Position numbers and translations under genes: made by a program
In this document: piece by piece, positions 1-5,267 of the stretch
Layout: every line of letters begins with the position of its first letter
Numbering within the stretch: the stretch's first letter is position 1
NCBI GenBank assembly: GCA_025455765.1
Contig: JALOLX010000130.1
Location: 1 to 5,267 of the forward strand
Direction: 5' to 3'
Source of the DNA: Flavobacteriales bacterium
GTDB taxonomy: Bacteria; Bacteroidota; Bacteroidia; Flavobacteriales_F; PHOS-HE28
Length of the DNA stretch: 5,267 bases
The notes under the pieces: generated by a model
Database searches by the model: none
Told to the model about the DNA's origin: nothing
What the model saw: only the letters and a program-made list of their open reading frames with translations

Positions 1-1301
1 TCCTCCCGGGCTTTGATGATGTCCTTGATCTTGTCCTGCAAGGCCGACTCATCCAGCTGTGCCAAGCCCTGCAGGCTGTCCTCCCGGGCAATGATCTCCA
101 GTTGCTCCACCAGATCGCTCAGCACGTCCGCCCGGGTGTTCACCTCTTCGAAGCGCACGTGGTCCTCGGCCAACAGGGTGCGGGTGCTGTCGTAGTACTT
201 CTGGGCCCGGGCATAGATGCGGTCGTCGAAGCTCAGATCGGCCAGCTTCAGGAAGGTCTTGGCCTTCTGCTTGGTGTCGGTGGTGCTCACCTTGGCGCTG
301 GTCTCCAGGTGCGCGATCGCCTCCTCCTTCTTGCGCTCCTTCAGGTCCAGGTCGGCCAGCGCATAATGGATCATGTCGAAGTGGTCCACGTGCTTCTCAT
401 CGCGCAGCATGCGGTTGAGCTTCTGCCGCAGCCCCTTGCTGTCGCCCTTGTTGAAAGCCAGCGCCTGGAAGATCTGGGCGTGGAAGGCCATTTCATAGGG
501 TGGGCTCATGCGGATCACCTTGCCGAACTGGGTGATGGCCTTCTCTTCGAAGCCCTTCTGCTGATAGAGTTGTGCGAGGATGAAGGCCCAACGCGTCCGC
601 TTTTCCCGGTCCTTGGTCACCTCCACGGCCCGCTCCAGGTGAACGATCGCATCGTCCACCTTGCCCCGACGCAGTTCCAGATCGGCCTGCACCGCGCTCA
701 AGGATCCGTGGTCGAAGTCCTTGGGCAGCTTCTTTTCGTCCCGGATCTGGTCCAACGCGCTCTGGGCCTTGGCGAACTGGTCCAGCTCCATGGCCGTGCG
801 GGCCTGCCATTCGAGGGCCTGGAGCCTGCGGTCACCGTCCTTGAAACGGCGGCTGATGTAGGTGAACCCGCGCTCGGCCTCGTAGAAGTTCTTCTTGTAG
901 AAGTTGCTCCGGGCGATCACGAACCAAGCATCGTCGATCCACCGGTTGCGCTCCTTGCCCTCGATGTCCATGCTGTGCCGCTCGATGACCAGGGAGCACT
1001 TGTCGATGCACTTCTCCAGATCGGGTACGGCATTGCGCGACTGTTCTTCGGTTCCATAGATGAACACGGGCAGCACCACGTCGTAGTTGTCCACATGGGC
1101 GGTCTCCATGCCGGCCACCACTTCCTTGAGCTTCTCGTTGGCATTGAACCAGCCGTTGTCACGCGAGGTGAGGCGGTGGTAGGTGCGATTGAGGAAGGCG
1201 TCCTTCTTGGTGCTGCAGCCCACGCCGATCAGGACCAATGCCAACGGCAGGGCCCAGCGGAGCGGGGAGGTGCGGAAGGGGCGCATGGACGTCGATGCCA
1301 T
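1..1301 (-). CDS. porW: PorW/SprE-family TPR lipoprotein of the type IX secretion system, C-terminus beyond window
   Basis: This frame runs open from an ATG at 1301 to the window edge, giving 433 codons with no stop; the 3' part is missing. The N-terminus has a basic stretch, a hydrophobic core (about residues 15-27) and a lipoprotein cysteine in IGVGCSTKK (Cys29), so the mature protein should be a lipid-anchored envelope protein. An ATG at 1286 (codon 6) gives a more compact signal peptide and may be the true start. After the cysteine come features I recognise from PorW/SprE: a DNGWFNANEKLKE segment, NYDVVLPVF, then RHSMDIEGKERN leading into WIDDAWFVIARSNFYKKNFYEAE (split here as WIDDAWFVIA, RSNFYKKNFYEAE). 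Helical TPR-like pairs follow at about 129-170, 200-270 and 315-390. In Porphyromonas and Flavobacterium, PorW/SprE is an essential T9SS lipoprotein, reported to link outer-membrane and periplasmic parts of the machine. Known members are clearly longer than 433 residues, which fits the truncation. The family call is from memory of motifs; a more general TPR lipoprotein is the alternative. Confidence 0.75.
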   Translation of the reverse strand, partial: MASTSMRPFRTSPLRWALPLALVLIGVGCSTKKDAFLNRTYHRLTSRDNGWFNANEKLKEVVAGMETAHVDNYDVVLPVFIYGTEEQSRNAVPDLEKCIDKCSLVIERHSMDIEGKERNRWIDDAWFVIARSNFYKKNFYEAERGFTYISRRFKDGDRRLQALEWQARTAMELDQFAKAQSALDQIRDEKKLPKDFDHGSLSAVQADLELRRGKVDDAIVHLERAVEVTKDREKRTRWAFILAQLYQQKGFEEKAITQFGKVIRMSPPYEMAFHAQIFQALAFNKGDSKGLRQKLNRMLRDEKHVDHFDMIHYALADLDLKERKKEEAIAHLETSAKVSTTDTKQKAKTFLKLADLSFDDRIYARAQKYYDSTRTLLAEDHVRFEEVNTRADVLSDLVEQLEIIAREDSLQGLAQLDESALQDKIKDIIKARE

Positions 1302-1312
1302 AACTGCGAACG

Positions 1313-1376
1313 GGCGAAGATATTTCATTGGCGCAGGATGATCGGCAAGTGCATCGTTGGTTGCTGCAGCTTCGCC
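1313..1376. repeat. 7-base inverted repeat in the divergent intergenic region
   Basis: GGCGAAG (1313-1319) and CTTCGCC (1370-1376) are perfect reverse complements separated by 50 bases, with an 8-base palindrome GCTGCAGC at 1363-1370 touching the right arm. The left arm overlaps the possible -7 element of the minus-strand gene. The arms could be halves of an operator for the two divergent genes or a chance match in GC-rich sequence. The rest of the 88-base gap shows no further gene, and I could not find a convincing promoter for the plus-strand M23 gene in it. Confidence 0.25.
1315..1348 (-). promoter_or_regulatory. possible Bacteroidota-type promoter for the porW-like gene
   Basis: On the minus strand TATCTTCG (1322 down to 1315) matches five of the six fixed bases of the Bacteroidota -7 element TAnnTTTG. 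A TTG (1348-1346) lies 23 bases upstream of it, at the long end of the range usually quoted for the -33 element. Transcription would begin within a few bases of the ATG at 1301, leaving almost no leader; the ATG at 1286 would have a short one. The match is imperfect and such short elements occur by chance. Confidence 0.3.
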
Positions 1377-1389
1377 ACCTTTGTACGGC

Positions 1390-2289
1390 ATGGCCATCCC
1401 CCCGCAGTCCGCCAAAGCCCCCCCCAAGGGCCGCCTCAAGCGCTTCATGCGCAAGCTGCGCAGCAAGTACCGGCTGGTGCTCATCGACGACCGCACCTTC
1501 GAGGAGCGCTTCAGTGTGCGCCTCAATCGCCTCAACGTGCTCATCCTGGCCTTCCTGGCCTTCACCCTGCACGGCCTGCTGGTCACCGCCCTCATCGTGT
1601 TCACCCCGCTGAAGCGCTACATCCCCGGCTATTCCGACCAGGAGACCAAGCGCAATGCCTACCGCAGCACCCTATTGGCCGACTCCCTTGAGCAGCGCGT
1701 GCGCGATCAGGAGCACTACCTGGCCAACCTGCAACGCGTGCTCAATGGCCAGCTGGCGGCCGACAGCGCCAACCTCTTCACCCCGGTGGCCAGCGAACCC
1801 TCGGCCGCCGACCTGCGACCGGGTGGCCCCGACAGCCTGTTGCGCGACCGTATTGCCCGTGAGGAGGCTTACGATGTGGTGACCGGCAGCGGCAATGAAG
1901 GCGCGCGCGACCTCGCCGGCATGATCCTCTTCCCCCCGCTGCGCGGCATGGTCACCGCCCGCCACGACCGCGCCAAAGGGCACTTTGGGGTGGATGTGGT
2001 GGCCAAGGCCGATGCCGCTGTGAAGGCCTGTTTGGAAGGTACGGTGCTGGCCGCCGCTTGGACCACGGACGCGGGCCATGTGCTCTACATCCAGCACCGC
2101 AACGACCTGGTGAGCGTGTACAAGCACAACAGCGTGCTGCTGCGGAAGACCGGCGACAAGGTGCGGGCAGGGGAGGCCATCGCCATCGTGGGCGACAGCG
2201 GCGAACTGTCCAGCGGGCCCCACCTGCACTTCGAGCTCTGGCAAAAGGGCGAACCCATCGACCCACAGGCCTACATCGTCTTCGAATGA
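1390..2289 (+). CDS. membrane-anchored M23 (LytM-type) zinc peptidase
   Basis: The 299-residue protein has a basic N-terminus (about residues 14-28), one membrane segment (about 48-71), a polar region likely to form a coiled coil (about 85-122), and a C-terminal M23 domain (about 170-299) that should face the periplasm. All LytM-type active-site residues are visible: His198 and Asp202 in HFGVD, His246 in YKHN, and His278 and His280 in GPHLHFEL. It therefore looks catalytically competent, unlike the degenerate EnvC/NlpD group. M23 enzymes cut peptide cross-links in peptidoglycan. I chose the ATG at 1390; a TTG at 1357 would add 11 residues. The segment KLRSKYRLVLIDD followed by TFEERFS and, after the membrane span, TPLKRYIPGYS resembles the standard N-terminus of Bacteroidota M23 proteins, supporting a start at or before 1390. 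It is divergent from the porW-like gene and its stop overlaps the GH3 start, so the two plus-strand genes are probably one transcript. Confidence 0.93.
   Translation: MAIPPQSAKAPPKGRLKRFMRKLRSKYRLVLIDDRTFEERFSVRLNRLNVLILAFLAFTLHGLLVTALIVFTPLKRYIPGYSDQETKRNAYRSTLLADSLEQRVRDQEHYLANLQRVLNGQLAADSANLFTPVASEPSAADLRPGGPDSLLRDRIAREEAYDVVTGSGNEGARDLAGMILFPPLRGMVTARHDRAKGHFGVDVVAKADAAVKACLEGTVLAAAWTTDAGHVLYIQHRNDLVSVYKHNSVLLRKTGDKVRAGEAIAIVGDSGELSSGPHLHFELWQKGEPIDPQAYIVFE
2286..2289 (+). other. ATGA start/stop overlap coupling M23 and GH3 genes
   Basis: The ATG of the GH3 gene (2286-2288) overlaps the TGA of the M23 gene (2287-2289). This four-base arrangement is a classic sign of translational coupling by ribosome re-initiation, so the two proteins are likely made together. 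No ribosome binding site is obvious upstream. Confidence 0.85.
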
Positions 2290-3761
2290 GCCTGAAGAGC
2301 GCTATCGCCAAGCCCTACGCCCGCTACGTGACCGACGGGGTGATGCGCCGCGCGCTGGATCCGGTGGCCACCCAGCAGGCCGTGCTGGCTGAGCTGGTGC
2401 GTTTCGGGGGCGATACCGCCTTCGGGCGCGAACACCGCCTGCACGATGTGCGCAGCCATGCCGACCTGGTGCAGGCCGTGCCCCTGCGCGACTACGAAGG
2501 CTTCAAGCCCTACGTGGACCGCATCCTCTTCGGCGAGGACGATGTGCTGTGGCCCGGAAAGCCCCTCTACTTCTGCAAGACCAGCGGCACCACCAGCGGC
2601 GCCAAGTACATCCCCATCACCCCGGAGAGCCTGCCCAACCACATCGGCAGCGCGCGGCGTGCCCTGCTCGCCTACATCGCCCACAGCGGCCGCGCCGACT
2701 TCGTGGACGGCAAGATGATCTTCCTCCAAGGCAGTCCGGTGCTCGACCGCTCGCGGCGCATCCCCACCGGACGTCTCAGCGGCATAGTGGCCAACCACGT
2801 GCCGGCCTATCTGCTCCGGAACCGCATGCCCAGCTTCGCCACCAACAGCATCACCGACTGGGAGACCAAGGTGGAGGCCATCGTGGGCGAGACCAGGCAG
2901 GCCGACATGCGGCTGATCAGCGGCATTCCCGCTTGGGTCCAGATGTACTTCGAGCGGCTCCTGTCGCGCACCGGCAAGTCCACCGTGAAGGACGTATTCC
3001 CGAACTTCTCGCTGTTCGTGTACGGCGGTGTCAACTACGCGCCCTATCGCAGCCGCATGGAGGCGCTCATCGGCGGCAGCGTGCCCAGCGTGGAGCTCTT
3101 CCCGGCCAGCGAAGGCTTCATCGCCTACCAGGACAAGGACAACGACGAGGGCCTGCTGCTGGTGGTGGACAACGGCATCTACTTCGGCTTCATCCCCATG
3201 CAGGGCAGTGATCGACGCCCACGCTCCATCGCCGAGGTGGAGCTGAACACCCAGTACGCGCTGGTGCTCTACACCAACGCCGGGCTGTGGGGCTATGAGA
3301 TCGGCGACACGGTGAAGTTCACCTCATTGAGCCCGCCGCGCATCAAGGTCACCGGCCGCACCAAGCACTTCACCAGCGCCTTTGGCGAGCACGTCATCGC
3401 CGAGGAGGTGGAAGGGGCGTTGAACGATGCCATCGGTGCGGTTCCGTGTGAGGTGGCCGAGTTCACCGTAGCGCCACAGACCGCTCCCGGGGAAGGTCTG
3501 CCGTACCACGAGTGGTTCATCGAGTTCGCCGCTCCCCCGGCGGACATGGCCCGCTTCGCCGCTGCGATGGACGAAGCCTTGCAGAAGCGCAACCCTTACT
3601 ACAAGGACCTCATCGCGGGCAAGGTGCTGCGTCCCTTGGTGATCACGGCAGTGGCGCGGGGCGGCTTTGCGGCGTGGATGAAGGCGCGCGGCATGAACGA
3701 CGCCCAGAGCAAGATGCCTCGGTTGGCCAACGACCGGCGGTATGTGGAGGGCTTGGGGTGA
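2286..3761 (+). CDS. GH3-family acyl-acid amido synthetase (adenylate-forming), substrate unknown
   Basis: The 491-residue protein matches the GH3 family along its whole length. Visible motifs, in order: the phosphate-binding loop TSGTTSGAKYIP (from Thr99), YGGVNYAPY (246-253), FPASEGF with Glu276 at the nucleotide site, GYEIGD (Tyr337 to Asp341) and the hinge region VTGRTKHF (from 355). The C-terminus ends with PRLANDRRY, a conserved closing motif, so the gene is complete. Plant GH3 enzymes activate jasmonate, auxin or other acyl acids with ATP and join them to amino acids. Bacterial members are often labelled auxin-responsive, but that is inherited naming and the substrate here cannot be read from sequence. 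No signal peptide or membrane segment is seen, so it should be cytoplasmic. The start is fixed by the ATGA overlap with the M23 gene and by the absence of conserved sequence upstream. Confidence 0.92.
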   Translation: MSLKSAIAKPYARYVTDGVMRRALDPVATQQAVLAELVRFGGDTAFGREHRLHDVRSHADLVQAVPLRDYEGFKPYVDRILFGEDDVLWPGKPLYFCKTSGTTSGAKYIPITPESLPNHIGSARRALLAYIAHSGRADFVDGKMIFLQGSPVLDRSRRIPTGRLSGIVANHVPAYLLRNRMPSFATNSITDWETKVEAIVGETRQADMRLISGIPAWVQMYFERLLSRTGKSTVKDVFPNFSLFVYGGVNYAPYRSRMEALIGGSVPSVELFPASEGFIAYQDKDNDEGLLLVVDNGIYFGFIPMQGSDRRPRSIAEVELNTQYALVLYTNAGLWGYEIGDTVKFTSLSPPRIKVTGRTKHFTSAFGEHVIAEEVEGALNDAIGAVPCEVAEFTVAPQTAPGEGLPYHEWFIEFAAPPADMARFAAAMDEALQKRNPYYKDLIAGKVLRPLVITAVARGGFAAWMKARGMNDAQSKMPRLANDRRYVEGLG

Positions 3762-3788
3762 CCGCTCCCCCAGCCAAGTGGACCGCTC
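3760..3788 (+). repeat. 8-base direct repeat after the GH3 gene
   Basis: GACCGCTC occurs at 3760-3767, overlapping the GH3 stop codon, and again at 3781-3788. The copies start 21 bases apart, about two helical turns, so a protein could contact both on one DNA face. It may equally be a chance or local duplication. Confidence 0.3.
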
Positions 3789-3812
3789 GTCGGGTGGAGA
3801 TGTGCTGGCTGG
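3770..3812. repeat. 7-base inverted repeat between GH3 and propeller genes
   Basis: CCAGCCA (3770-3776) and TGGCTGG (3806-3812) are perfect reverse complements around a 29-base loop. They could form a hairpin in the transcript leaving the GH3 gene. The loop is long and no T-run follows, so this is not a convincing intrinsic terminator. The rest of the 89-base gap (3762-3850) shows no clear TAnnTTTG promoter, so read-through from the GH3 gene into the propeller gene is possible. Confidence 0.3.
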
Positions 3813-3850
3813 CGCGATATCCGCATTTTGGTGGGCACTCCCGGACCACC

Positions 3851-5098
3851 ATGCGCAACACCTACGCGATCGTTCTGCTGCTCTCCATCACCTCGATCCA
3901 CGCCCAGTGGACCCAGTTGGTGCATCCCACCATCGAGCGTGGGGACGACCTGTACTTCCTGAACGCGGATACGGGCTGGGTGGCGGGCGGTGGCTCGGGC
4001 CGCATCCTGCGCACCTATGACGGTGGTGACTTCTGGTGGATCGTGGCGGACTTCGGCGATAACTACCTGCGGAGCATTGAGTTCCTCGATGCGCAGGTGG
4101 GCTTCTGCGGCTCGCTGGACGGGCAGTTGTACCGCACCACCGATGGCGGCACCACCTGGACCGACATCATGCCGCAGCTGACGCAACAGGTGCCCGGTGC
4201 CTGTGGTCTGGCGCGCGCCGATGCCAGCACCATCTACGGCACCGGCGTCTTCTTCGGGCCGGCCTACGTCATCAAGAGCAGCGACGCCGGGCTCACCTGG
4301 CAGCACTTCGACCTCTCTGCGCAGGCTTGGTGCCTCATCGATGTGCTGTTCCTCAATGCGGACACCGGTTTCGTAGTGGGCGGGGCACAGAACTCCACCT
4401 TGGGGGCGTCCATCTTCCGCACCATAGATGGCGGACTCACATGGACACAGGTCTTTACCACCGGAGCTGGTAACGAATGGTTCTGGAAGATCCAGTCGCC
4501 CGATGGTCAGCACCTGTTCGCCTCCATCGAGACCGGCTATCAAAGCCGTCCGCGCATCGCCCGCTCCAACGATGCAGGCCTCACCTGGACACTCGATACC
4601 CTGGCCAACGGCTTTGGACGCCTGCAGGGCGTGGGCTTCCTGGACCCCCAGCGCGGCTGGGCGGGCGACAATGTGTTGTTCTCCACCACGAACGGTGGTG
4701 AGAGTTGGAGCAGCTCCTTCCAACTGCCCGGCTTCAACCGCTTCCACAAGGTGAACGACCAACTGGCCTTCGCCGGTGGCTATGGACTGTTCCGCTACGG
4801 CCCCCTCAACACCGGTCTTCCACAGCCAGCGCCGGTTGCCGAGGTGCGGGACCGCCTCACGGCCACACCGCTCGATGCCAGCACCCTGCGCATCGATGTG
4901 GACCTTCACAACAGCGGCTACAGCGGCATCCGGATCCATGGCACTTTGGGGGCCGTGGTGAAGGAGGTCAACAACGGCCGCTTATCCCCTGGGCCGCACA
5001 GCTTCACCGTTGACATCTCGGACCTGGCGTCGGGCACCTACCACGCTTCACTCTACACCAACCTGGGCTTTGTTTCGCAGCCCGTGGTGAAGCCCTGA
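3851..5098 (+). CDS. secreted YCF48/BNR-type beta-propeller protein with probable T9SS C-terminal domain
   Basis: The 415-residue protein begins with a clear signal peptide (hydrophobic core about residues 5-15, likely cleavage in SIHA|QW after residue 18), which fixes the start at 3851 although the frame is open far upstream. Residues 20-320 carry six copies of a D/N-G/A-G-x-x-W motif: DGGDFW (57), DGGTTW (98), DAGLTW (145), DGGLTW (193), DAGLTW (241) and NGGESW (281). They are 40-48 residues apart and interleaved with blade-start motifs such as FLNADTGWVAGG and FLNADTGFVVGG. This is the pattern of YCF48/BNR-like propellers. From about residue 340 the chain becomes beta-rich and ends with ISDLASGTYHASLY, then SQPVVKP, resembling a type A T9SS sorting domain though the usual PNP entry motif is missing. 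The protein is probably exported to the cell surface or medium. Its ligand is unknown, and in most Bacteroidota such propellers are uncharacterised; a role in photosystem II assembly should not be inferred from the family name. Confidence 0.88.
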   Translation: MRNTYAIVLLLSITSIHAQWTQLVHPTIERGDDLYFLNADTGWVAGGGSGRILRTYDGGDFWWIVADFGDNYLRSIEFLDAQVGFCGSLDGQLYRTTDGGTTWTDIMPQLTQQVPGACGLARADASTIYGTGVFFGPAYVIKSSDAGLTWQHFDLSAQAWCLIDVLFLNADTGFVVGGAQNSTLGASIFRTIDGGLTWTQVFTTGAGNEWFWKIQSPDGQHLFASIETGYQSRPRIARSNDAGLTWTLDTLANGFGRLQGVGFLDPQRGWAGDNVLFSTTNGGESWSSSFQLPGFNRFHKVNDQLAFAGGYGLFRYGPLNTGLPQPAPVAEVRDRLTATPLDASTLRIDVDLHNSGYSGIRIHGTLGAVVKEVNNGRLSPGPHSFTVDISDLASGTYHASLYTNLGFVSQPVVKP

Positions 5099-5267
5099 TC
5101 ACCCCACCCGCACCACCAGGTCGGCGCCCTCCACCGCAGCGGGAAAGCGCTTCAACCCGCTCTTGCTTGGACCTTTGGTCACCTGGCCCTCCAGGTCGAA
5201 GGTGCTGCCGTGCCAGCCGCACTTCAGGCCCTCGCCATCGGTGAAGTTCACCGGGCCGTTCTTGTGC
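5099..5267 (-). CDS. Rieske [2Fe-2S] domain protein, C-terminal fragment
   Basis: Only the last 55 full codons are inside the window; the 5' part lies beyond 5267. The second Rieske box is clear as CGWHGSTFD, with cluster ligands Cys (5219-5221) and His (5210-5212). The first complete codon is a His (5264-5266) lying 15 residues before that Cys, the right distance to be the His of the first box CxH, whose Cys would sit just outside the window. The chain ends soon after the domain, with VEGADLVVRVG, as in small Rieske ferredoxins or the ferredoxin-like subunits of dioxygenases and nitrite reductases. It probably transfers electrons in the cytoplasm, but the partner cannot be seen. The stop codon directly abuts that of the convergent propeller gene. 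Confidence 0.87.
   Translation of the reverse strand, partial: HKNGPVNFTDGEGLKCGWHGSTFDLEGQVTKGPSKSGLKRFPAAVEGADLVVRVG

Noticed and set aside
102..1691. Long plus-strand open frame of 529 codons opposite the porW-like gene
   Set aside because: It is antisense to a gene with clear family motifs, its translation is low in complexity (rich in Leu, Val, Gly, His) with no recognisable domain, and it runs into the M23 gene in another frame. Long shadow frames are common in GC-rich coding DNA.
2286..3761. Auxin signalling role suggested by the common GH3 family name
   Set aside because: The name comes from plant genes. Nothing in the window indicates auxin synthesis or response, so only the amide synthetase chemistry is inferred.
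3512..3850. Upstream extension of the propeller reading frame into the GH3 gene
   Set aside because: The frame is open but the upstream part overlaps conserved GH3 sequence in another frame, and the signal peptide beginning at 3851 would be buried.
4016..4710. Recurring DNA similarity within the propeller gene, considered as a separate repeat array
   Set aside because: The similarity follows the protein motif spacing (40-48 codons) and is explained by the blades of the propeller.
3599..4939. Long minus-strand open frame of 446 codons opposite the GH3 end and propeller gene
   Set aside because: It spans two real genes and the gap between them, has no recognisable motif or signal peptide, and has the composition expected of a shadow frame.
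5065..5083. Possible terminator hairpin (GGGCT/AGCCC, 9-base loop) near the convergent junction
   Set aside because: The stem is only five base pairs, lies inside the propeller coding sequence, and no T-run follows on either strand.

Overview
The window is GC-rich bacterial DNA, probably from a high-GC member of the Bacteroidota, perhaps one of the uncultivated Flavobacteriales-like lineages. The phylum call rests on gene content: a PorW/SprE-type lipoprotein of the type IX secretion system (T9SS), an M23 peptidase with the Bacteroidota-type membrane anchor, a bacterial GH3-family protein, and a beta-propeller protein with a T9SS-like C-terminus. None of the starts has a clear Shine-Dalgarno sequence, which also fits this phylum. 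The lineage within the phylum is a guess.

Layout. Positions 1-1301 (minus strand) hold the N-terminal 433 codons of a TPR lipoprotein of the PorW/SprE family; its 3' end lies beyond the window. A divergent intergenic region (1302-1389) follows. Next comes a plus-strand pair whose reading frames overlap by four bases (ATGA): a membrane-anchored M23 peptidase (1390-2289) and a GH3-family adenylating protein (2286-3761). After an 89-base gap with short repeats comes a secreted YCF48/BNR-type beta-propeller protein (3851-5098). Its stop codon abuts the stop codon of a convergent, partial Rieske [2Fe-2S] protein (5099-5267, minus strand). There is no gene-free stretch over 100 bases. I see no RNA gene, CRISPR array, insertion sequence or phage gene.

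How the parts may fit together. The lipoprotein (T9SS component), the propeller protein (probable T9SS cargo) and the periplasm-facing M23 enzyme all concern the cell envelope. The GH3 protein is the odd partner: it is a predicted cytoplasmic acyl-acid amido synthetase of unknown bacterial substrate, apparently translationally coupled to the M23 peptidase. That coupling is the observation most worth following. Otherwise the window looks like ordinary chromosomal Bacteroidota sequence, and I found no clear evidence of a wholly new system.
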